Below, in pieces: positions 55,500 through 64,000 of a DNA stretch of 64,000 nt. A program made the translations under genes and the position numbers. The stretch comes from Trichuris trichiura (taxonomy: Eukaryota > Nematoda > Enoplea > Trichinellida > Trichuridae): assembly GCA_037903355.1 (NCBI GenBank), contig JBAJFE010000045.1, forward strand, positions 558,001 to 622,000. The letters are read 5' to 3'. Numbering within the stretch: the first letter of the stretch is position 1; the number at the start of each line of letters is the position of its first letter. Below the pieces are notes generated by a model. It was not told where the DNA came from, searched no databases, and saw only the letters and a list, made by a program, of their open reading frames with translations.

Positions 55500-58400
55500 G
55501 TGCCGTCAAGTGCAAAAGCACAAGAACGAAATAGTATATGGCAGAATGTGCGCTCATTATTGGGTACTTTTATAAGATTGTTCCATCTTCTTTCGAAGTA
55601 AAGTTTCTTTGCACATGATTGCTCGGACGAGAAACAGTGTTTATCATTCAACACTTCGCTTTGTCTTCTACAAGCCAGTACAGTTAAAGTTCGTTCCTTT
55701 CCCATCTGAGGCTCCGTGAAGAAAACCCTCGCAGCTCTGATTGACATCCCATTGTTGCTATGGTGGACATTTCTATTTTTAATGCTGCATTTAAACCTTG
55801 CGATCAACTTTCAACATAACAAGACAATGCAACGAAGCGCATTTTGAATCTTAAGCTGAAACCATTTTCTGTTCGCATTTGTTCTCCGCAGTTAGTAATG
55901 TTGGCGCTCAAACACAAATGCTGTACATTTTCAGCAGATGCTTACATCGCACACAGTAGCCCCGTTTCCCTGAAGTAGTTCATTTGACAAAAACGGGCAG
56001 GCGCACAGCAATGATAAGCAACAGTGGTAACAGGAAAAACAGCATGTGAACAGCCTGCATCAGTGAGGTCAGAATACCGTGGCTATCCTTCAAAAGATGC
56101 GATGAAACGTTTCGTCATCGTTGCCTAACTTTTCGTGCCCCACAAACTCAGCTAGGTAGGAGCCTGGCATGTTCGTATTTGTGTGGATTCATTCTTTATT
56201 GCGGCGCTTCATCTGTGACCGCACGTACCCCACCTAAGTATCGATTTCATGATTTGTTTTGCCCACAAAATTAATCGAGTGATTAAATTAAAGATGCAGT
56301 TATCCCTTCTGCAGCTGCCTGCAGTAAGCGCGCCACTTATCGCTAATGGTTCAAACAAGTTGCTTTATCAGTGGTATCACGATGCTGCTGGAACAGCCTT
56401 CTATGGAAACGATAAAGCAATCGCATGTTTTTCAGCAAATGACGCTGAATAATCATCGTTGTTCCTATTGCTACATGTAGTTGCAATTATATTTCCTTCA
56501 TGAGAACAGCGTCACATTTATTTCAGGCGTTTGACTAGTTCTCTGATAGCTGTAGGAAAGCGTTGTGCAGATGGCAACGGATGGCTTCACATCACGCTGT
56601 TTCACTGCAGGGCTACTTTCCTGTTGATGCACGTAACGCATCTAGTAGAACTGCTGGAAATAGAAAAGAGTACTGCTCTTAAAGTAATGTGTTGCTTGAG
56701 CTAATTAGTCTTTGGTATTCTTCAACGCCCACGCATAAAAGAAAGGCACTATTTTCTTAAGCTCTATCTTTTAACCAATACAGTGGCTTGAAATTGTGTA
56801 GCATCTGTCTCGCCAATCTTTACCGTCCATTTGCATGTCTGCAGGGATAGATAGTTCTATATGGTTGCAAGAGTTGACGCACCTGAAAAAAGAGGAATTC
56901 TCTGTGAAGATTTTGTAGTGGAGAAACCACCACCAAAGTCTTTACAGAGAGCTGTTTTTTTATAAATTCCTCAGGCGATACCATTCTGATCACGCTTCAT
57001 TGGTTCCCTGTCGACCAGTACGCCCATCAACGGTCTATGAGAATTATTTAAGGAAGACGCTGACGTGCAATCTAAAGATAAAGCTAAGTAAATTTTTGCC
57101 TTACACCTCAACGTAATGAAAGTCAGTGCGCTAGAGTAGAAAAACTTTGATTCTTGACGTACGACTGATTTCTAGGTGTCTTGATGAAATGGCAGACACT
57201 GTTCACAGCAATGACTTTGATTTATTTCTATCATTTAGACGGCTGCATATTTAGCTTCTTGTCAAGAACTCAAAATAGCGGATCGTATGACATGGCTAAA
57301 AACGTTTAAGCGGCTGCGGTGCGATTTATCTGTTTTTCTGTTTTAGGATCGATAACCGTACCTTAAATAATTATGAGAAACTGTAGAGTTTCACATAACA
57401 ATAGAATGAAAAAAATTTGTTCACGTAGGGTGCAGCTTTCAGCCGTAGCACTGGCTCAGCTAACAGTAGGAACATTGATCATGTTGTCACGTCTGAACAA
57501 CGTTATGTGCAGAACATTGTGATTATCAAATGTTAAATTTAATGGAAAAACGTTTTTACCCAGCCACTGTTGATCTGACGTGCTCAAAGAGTGTGATAAT
57601 AAAAAGTCCGAAAGCTGGTCATTTTAAATTTTTACCAGCAGTCAACTAGAAGAAATTGCCAGCAAAAAGAGCACTTATCTCGTCAAGACATCGCCTTCGT
57701 TAATGTTTACGTTAAAAAATTTCTTTGTCGCTGAATACTTGCGGTTCATTCTAAACCAAGTGGAAATAGTAGCAATTGTTAGTTCATGTAGCGAACAGTA
57801 CTCATTTCTAAAGTTAGTTCTTGCCTTGATATGCAAAAATGACTTACAGTTTACGATAGTTGGTCGTTCTTTGACGACGATTAGCAGAAAAGGCGTATCG
57901 GCTTGCTCCTCAGCCTCCAGTGAACCCTGAACGTCTTCCCACAACATCATCAACAATAAGCTATCCATACAGTCACCCAAGCGTGCGGTTCTCAGCGACC
58001 TGAGAATCACTTTAAACAATCTTTAAGAAGGGAAGATAAGCCGAGGGAGAACTATGTTTTGTTGGAACCATTTGATGCAAAGAATTCGACGTATCACTAG
58101 GGTCGTACTAATCAAGATTGACGCCTGATGTATGAGTGTAGCCAATGGACCATCTTTTTTAAATATACCTTAGAGTACATTAACCTCTCCCGCGATGTTG
58201 ACAGCGACAGTGATTTTTATATTTTTAATAAAATTTGCATCTGATATTTTAGGCATCCTACTGTCATAATGTAAATTTCCCGACAGTCCTGTGCTGCCCT
58301 TACGTAAGCCTAAGACTGAACATAAGGTTTGTATTTCAGCTTAAGCTTAAGTAAGAGCAGAACAAGATGAAGCAGGATTGCTCGCCAGTTAGCGCGGAAC

Positions 58401-58790
58401 AGCATGGCCGCATGCCTGACAGGAAGAACTAGAATTTTTCAGATAGTCAGGCGGGGTAAGAGGTTGCTTTCATTCTACTGATAAGTAAATATTTAACCGA
58501 TATTTCATTTGCACAGGGTTAGAATAGCGGTGGCCTCACCGATCACTTTTCTTTTCTAAAATTCGGCAGGAATGGCTTCATAGCCCTTTATTACCGCAGT
58601 TATAAGCACTGCATACACAGCTTTTCAAAAAGGCAAACGGATAAAGCAACATTTCGGAGTATAGCATGGAATAATGGCTGACATTTTATCGCTGTTATTG
58701 TCTAAGCATATTGATATGCATTATTCATAAAAGGTCCGTCTTCATGGTTGCAAGCGGCTCCATCCGACCAAATTTGGCAGACCTCCGCCG
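55500..58790. other. Sequence without a recognised gene
   Basis: Open frames at 55496-55807 (-) and 57675-58019 (-) lack recognisable domains. The first contains a short stretch (ERTLTVLACRRQSE) faintly like pogo transposases, but not enough for a call. The repeat at 58250-58450 pairs with 50740-50960. Confidence 0.4.
58250..58450. repeat. Dispersed repeat, copy 2 (partner at 50740-50960)
   Basis: Shares the CCTTACGTAAGCCT-like core and the later GCTTAAGCTTAAGTAAGAGC segment with 50740-50960, in the same orientation. Confidence 0.55.
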
Positions 58791-58915
58791 TCAGCTTTCC
58801 TTCGAGCCATCAGGCTTTAGTCCGTCTGACCCGACGGGCGGCACAGTTACGCTGATAACAGGTCATGGGTAGGCCCGAAAGCTTCGTAAATAACGTCCTT
58901 CCAATAAACGTTAAT
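58790..58915 (+). mobile_element. PLE 3' tail remnant
   Basis: Contains a hammerhead-like motif (58852-58880: CUGAUAA, stem, GAAAGCUUCG) followed by CCAATAAACG. This is the same order as the tails of PLE copies 1-3. No coding sequence of the element remains. Confidence 0.5.
58852..58880 (+). ncRNA. Hammerhead-like motif, degenerate
   Basis: CUGAUAA deviates from CUGANGA at one base. The stem is imperfect and the GAAAGC follow-up is intact. The span is 29 nt instead of 28. Confidence 0.25.
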
Positions 58916-61197
58916 TAGATAACGGGTTGAAAATACCGCGAAAAATTTAGAAGAAAAGTTGTAAAAACCCGCAATGAAAAAAAAAGAAAAAAGAAAACAA
59001 CTTTAATGAACAACATAAATGTTAATCAAGCAGTACCGCAATAAAACGACATTCAACTCTAATGCACAAAATTAATAAACGGAATGTAAAACGTAATGGA
59101 CGACAATTTCATTATCGCCTATAAAAATGGAACTCAATAGTGGAAAAACGAAACGTTCAATTCTTACCTTAGCATTAACCACGTGAGCAGAAACGCACAG
59201 GACGCCGTAACATAAAATGTGTATAACATGGTATCGTTAATTTCAGCCAATTAATATGGTTTTAGGTACGCAATAATTGTTGTAAGTTTTAGCCAGGTAG
59301 TCAGAAGAACGAAAATTTAAAAAACAAAATGAAGAGCAAAACTATGGCATTTTATTTTTCTTGACAGTGGGAATCCCAAGAGAAGTTCACCAATCATAGT
59401 TGGCCTACGGATATCCTATCTTCGGCAGTAATCAAAACCTACGATACATAGCAGCGTCCAACACTAAGTCGTATTGTTTACAAAAGATCTTTATCGATCA
59501 TGTTTATCATAATAGAGCAACTGCGATATGTCAAACGGGATATTTTATGCATTTGACTTCGCTAAAATATTGAAAAATTTGTGTACACGTTCGCTCCTTG
59601 TTTAACAACGAATAGAGGATGCTAATAGGCAGGCTTTAGCTTTTACAAAAGAATGATAATTCTGTGCTTTTCCATAGCGATATTTCACGAGTTCAAGCTT
59701 ATCTTCAATGCGTTCAACAGCTTTGGCGTTTCGTGATCCCGAAAAATTATGATACGCAAATCTTGCTGTGCTCCTTTTGCCTGACAATTCCTTGAGTAAT
59801 CTTAACATTATCAGTTCGAACATATGACCATTTGATCGATCGGTTTCCATCAACACATGTTGTGACTTTCGTTTCTTTCATTGGAACTTTTTTTCAGTAA
59901 GTTTAAGGAAAATACAACCGTTGAAACTGAAGCTGAACTTTTGTTTTCAATTCTTTTTTATATCAGACCTGCAAGGCAATCCCTATTCAGTTCATGTCAA
60001 CAGGTCTGTTCAGGAAAACTTTCTTTCTCTGAGGCTGTTCGCCCGCCGTAAGAAAAGGTGCAAATTCACCGCTCTTCAGTCTCCACTATCATTACTGAAA
60101 AATGCGTCATCACGTTGGACAGCGCTTACTTTTAGCCACCTTTCGCACGCTCGAAATATTATTGTTCTTCACCATAAGACCGGAAAGTCTTCTGCATGCC
60201 AACTAAGTGTACGACCCGTTGTGAACTGATCATTTGTTGTATAGTTAGAACACGCTTTTTCTATAATCGAAGAAGCCGTGTAATCCATGAGCAACGTGCT
60301 AGTAAAACAAACAAATTTTTAGGCTTTACTGTATTGATCCGAGTTCTTTTAGAAGTTTCGATGTCGGTTTCAAGGTACAATATATCAAGATAGCGAAAGG
60401 AACCAACAATTCTGTGGCGGTTAAGAGATCTGATGCGACAAAAAAAATGGTCTGAGAATGGCAGAAAAGCGACAAGTATTGATGAGAACATGGAAAAATG
60501 CGCAATACACTCAAGTTCATTCATGGCAGTGTTTGCCAGTTGCGGCGGTTTGGCTACAGCTGCGAAACGCTGCCACCAGACAGAGACAGCCCAATACAAA
60601 TAAAATAGCTCTATTGTCACAAGAGGTGACATAACAGCTGAGATCATGAAGTGGACCTGCTTAAAGCATTATTTGTCCAACGGCATTAGCATGACAACTG
60701 GATGGTGCTTTCACTTAATGAGGAGCGAAAACCTTGTCATACGGCAGAAAATACTGTTTCCCCTATAATACGGCCGGGTCTTATACTTACGTTTCCTTCA
60801 AAAAACATGGCAGGGCTTATTTTCCTGGCTGTCTTATACTTTCAGGTACCACACCCTACACTTGTTCATTTACTTACGTGCAGAAGCCTATAAGAAGCGT
60901 AAATGTAAAGGACAAAAAATATTGAAACACCTAGAAGAAGAACCACAAATTTAAGGCTAGAAAAACGTACAAATACCTACACGTTTATTCGAACACAGTC
61001 AGGCCATCACTTTCTGGGACACCTTCATACATCCCTGAATTCTGAATTCCTGCCTGAACTTCTTGCGACTCCGTTTCTTCCAGGACCATTGAGCCCAGCC
61101 TATCACGTTTTGCAACAGAGCTCTCCTTAAACGAGCACTCTTCGTCCAAGTAGCCTGCTCGTAGAGGATTGGCAACATAGCTGTCAGTTGTTTTGTT

Positions 61198-62281
61198 TTA
61201 CTCGTTCTTCACCCAAGTCGCAATGCCTTGGAACCTGGATCCCATAGAGTTTCCACGCTGGTTTCTCTCCATCTTGTTTTCAATGTAGTAACAGATTTCA
61301 CTGAGCAAATTGTCTTTAAATGGCTTGTCTATTCCAATATCAAGAGTTTGGAGGTAGGCAGTCATTCCTACAGGAATGGTTACCTGATCTATTCTTCTCT
61401 CTGAAAGAAAGTTCTTCATCTCTTTAGAGCAGTGAATGCTGGCTGAATCCCAGACTATCTTTCCTCTTTGGCCGCCTGGCAAAATAAGTGACAGCATTAA
61501 AAGACCCACTTGCTTATACGTGACTGCAGGCACCAGGCTTTTTCGGTTTGAAGAACATAAATACCAGAGACGCTCAATTTCGTTTTTCTTTCCCTTTGTA
61601 ATGATTAGAGGAGGAACTTTCTTTCCGTCCAAACGAATTGCCAAAATGCAGGTGACACGAGTACTTTCGTAACCAGTAGAAGGAATTTAGATTAAGGACG
61701 CTCCCCTACTGTCAATTGTTGTTTGAAATCTTTGGACTATGAACACTGCGGTTTCATCCATAGCAATGACGTGGGACAGCTGGTATTCAGAAAATCGATT
61801 CTGCCAACAGAAAGAAGGCTTGAGTACGAATGCATGTTTACTAACTTCATTATCCTCAAGCTTGAACAATGTCGTCGATCTGGTTAGTGACAGTTCATGT
61901 CGCTGGAGCAAGCTATCCAGCCAGTGCTGTGACGGTTTGAATTTTTTTGTGGGTATCTCTAAGCGTGATGCCATTGCAAGGACAAATCCCTGAACGTCAG
62001 GCCTGCGCACAATGAATGCCCGTGTTCTCCCGTCAACAATCCTTTCACAAATGATGTCCTCAAGCTCTGGAAAAAGTGATTACCGACCTCATCCACACTT
62101 ACGCTTCTTTGCGTTTCCCTCGTCCATCTTTTGAAGGAGTTCATCGCACTGTGTTCGGCATTTTCCAAACCGTTCGGCGATCGAGCTTCTTTTTGCACAA
62201 AGCCATCAGATCTTTGCCTTGACAGTCTTCTACGATTGCTTTCTTGTACTCGACACTATAGCTCTTCTTCGTCACAGGCAT
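61198..62281 (-). pseudogene. Pogo/Tc5-type DDE transposase with all three catalytic Asp retained
   Basis: The start at 62281 reads MPVTKKSYSVEYKKAIVEDC, a psq-like DNA-binding domain. After a frameshift near 62140 come a CENP-B-type half and then the catalytic domain. Its acidic residues sit in HVIAMDETAVFI, GKIVWDSASIHCSKEMKNFL and LQTLDIGIDKPFKDNL, the DDD pattern of pogo elements. A TAA at about 61688 interrupts the frame between the first and second Asp. Coding ends at 61198 with FQGIATWVKNE. It needs only a few lesions to explain its inactivity, so it is younger than the surrounding repeat. Terminal repeats were not identified. Confidence 0.85.
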
Positions 62282-62859
62282 CTTGCCTGAGAGTGAAAAT
62301 GTTGTTCCCTTTTGCTAACAAAATTGCACTTTTGCGCCAACCTGTTCCACACAAAATTGCAAAAATCACTAAGAAAACTCGTTCGGACGGACTGCGTGAA
62401 AGGTCACTACAACCGCAGATGTACCAAAGCACTTTACTGGTAAAATCTACAGCACAGAAATTTAACCATACACAACCTGCATATTTTAAGATACGATACA
62501 TCCGTTACATTTTCCAACGGACTTGGTAAATATGCCTCTCTGGCGGACGATCGCAACTGAGGCTTATCATCAGGGTAAAAGTTATACTAAAGAGCATCCT
62601 AAAAGTAGTGCTAGGGCGTATGCTCAGCGGAAATCTTATTATAGTATAAACATAACAGCGCAGGAAAAGTTCATTTCTTTAAAGGACAAACTGGTTGACA
62701 TCCAGTCCTTCCGTGAAACTTTCTGACCGCGCTTTGACGATCAGTGTAAGCGTAATTACACAAGTGACAATAAATGGGCTTCATGAAACTGACTGACATG
62801 CATAGATCAATCCTGCACGTCACAAAAAAACTAAAACTCCATTCCGTCTCATAGTGTTG

Positions 62860-63480
62860 TATGAGACTGGTCATTGCTATGAGAGCGCAGCATCAGTTTG
62901 CCCTGCCTGCTAACGAAAACAAGGCAGAGATAGCGATTTATTTCGATATGGTCAGCAATAAAACTCTTAATTCTGAAGCAGTTAAACTCATAGTGGTTCA
63001 CAGGAGTAGCTACTAAGAAAAATTGAGTTTTAACCCAACGTTGCCTTATTCAGAAAACACAACGCAACGGGAGCCATAGGTGATCTTAAAGCGAAAAGAA
63101 GATCAAATTATAGGTTTTCTGCCGGTGTGTTTACCCGTTTCCACAAATACGGTGCTGTTGAAAAAATAATGGCGTGGATTAATCATGCCCGCAGAAAACG
63201 GATCGGAGGTTGTAATTACGTAAGTTTCCTAGCTTGGGATTCGTTCCATGGTTATCTAACAAAAAATAAGTTTTATTTAAAGGAGTACTGCATAGAAACA
63301 GCTGTAATACCTGGAGAACTCACATCATTCTTACAGCTGCTAGCCGTCAGCCTGAACAAACTATGTAAAGACTACGTGAATAAAAAACGTAATAATTGAA
63401 TGGTCAGGTCTTGCACAGCTGATGGGTCCATGCCAACACCATTTTTAGAAGAACGATGTCACTTCATTATCAGTGCGTGA
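62860..63480 (+). pseudogene. Pogo-type DDE transposase fragment, copy 2
   Basis: Paralogue of 33085-33704 with the same layout (IYFDMVSNKTLNSEAVKL, FLAWDSFHGY, ETAVIPGELTSFLQLL, VSLNKLCKDYV). The first Asp is again replaced (KAEIA) and the third is Ala where copy 1 has Val. Extra stops occur, for example after KRNN. Confidence 0.75.
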
Positions 63481-64000
63481 AGTAAAACGAAACCGCACAC
63501 TCTCATGAAGACCTAGAAAAAAATGCTCAACGTCTAACGCATTGGATGACACAGAAAACGAATAGCTACGCTCCAATGATAAACATGAAGGTCGTCATCA
63601 ACCTTTCCTACGCGTAGCCATTATGATTTGCTGAACCCTTTCAGTATTTTTTGTGGATTCTGCTTTGCTTCATTGTTTTTTATGCAACATTTTCATAAGC
63701 TTGAAGGTTGAACCACCTTGGTAACAGTAACTTGTTTCCACAATGTCCGTTAGAGCATTTGTTGTTCTTTCGTGGGTACGAAGTAAAACCAAAAGTTCTC
63801 AGCCGTACGCTAACGAATAGATGGAGCTTTCAGGGCTGACCTTTTCCTAACCGACAGGATGTCTCCTGGAGAAAGTCAACTTTGAAAATTTCTGTTTATC
63901 CATCTGTGCACAATATAGAGGTTCTACTTTTTACTCCAGTTAGACAAAACAACAAGAAAATCCGCTACAAAGATCACATTTAGGCATGCTTGTTCATCAA

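Larger units (their letters stand above)
59000..64000 (+). mobile_element. Degenerate pogo-like repeat unit, copy 2 (continues past window end)
   Basis: Matches copy 1 (30110-34430) along its length. A private insertion of about 2.15 kb (60633-62788) holds a different pogo/Tc5-like transposon. Copy 2 lacks the 469-bp element, the 205-bp MITE and the 850-bp insertion of copy 1, so it preserves the empty sites. Around 60380-60520 the plus strand keeps a trace of a psq-type DNA-binding segment (TNNSVAVKRSDATKKMV). Confidence 0.75.

Noticed and set aside
57675..58019. 114-codon minus-strand open frame
   Set aside because: No recognisable domain, no neighbouring exon signals and an AT-rich setting. 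It was kept only in the description of the interval.

Overview
The window is animal nuclear DNA, most likely from a whipworm-like (Trichuris-type) nematode. The evidence is GT..AG introns of only about 45-60 nt, an UNC-73/TRIO-type Rho-GEF, a PA28-gamma proteasome activator, a large WAP-domain gene of a kind expanded in Trichuris, a metazoan tRNA-Pro and metazoan histone H2A/H2B sequences with the histone 3' stem-loop. The genus is an inference. No bacterial, plasmid or CRISPR features were seen.

Layout. (1) 1.5-11.7 kb holds ordinary genes. They are the C-terminal DH-PH part of a TRIO/UNC-73 Rho-GEF (+), tRNA-Pro(CGG) (-), a complete nine-exon PA28-gamma/PSME3 gene (+) and a small COA3-like mitochondrial gene (+). 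(2) 12.7-34.4 kb is packed with transposon debris. It holds two Penelope-like elements (PLEs) in outward orientation on either side of a broken hAT element, with a palindromic PLE terminal fragment nested in the hAT. It also holds a Tigger/pogo relic, two 469-bp TIR elements with perfect 8-bp target-site duplications (the first at 22.4 kb, the second nested in a later repeat), a third PLE, and a degenerate pogo-like unit carrying a 205-bp hAT MITE. (3) 36.2-42.8 kb is one gene for a secreted protein of about 1,600 residues. It has 31 six-cysteine WAP-like domains, one per exon, and most of it is a near-identical 413-bp tandem repeat that includes the introns. (4) 42.9-47.5 kb holds two adjacent hAT elements. 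(5) 51.7-55.5 kb is a decaying histone cluster: an H2B reading frame that is intact except for its start codon, with a perfect histone stem-loop, and three H2A pseudogenes. (6) 58.8-64.0 kb holds a PLE tail and a second copy of the pogo-like unit, interrupted by another pogo/Tc5-type transposon.

The host genes are functionally unrelated to each other. The strongest candidates for new biology are the WAP array with its loss of one complete disulfide pair, the conserved hammerhead-like element shared by four PLE lineages, and the histone cluster in which only H2B has kept its reading frame. Exon coordinates were placed by hand from splice signals, reading frame and family similarity, without transcript data.
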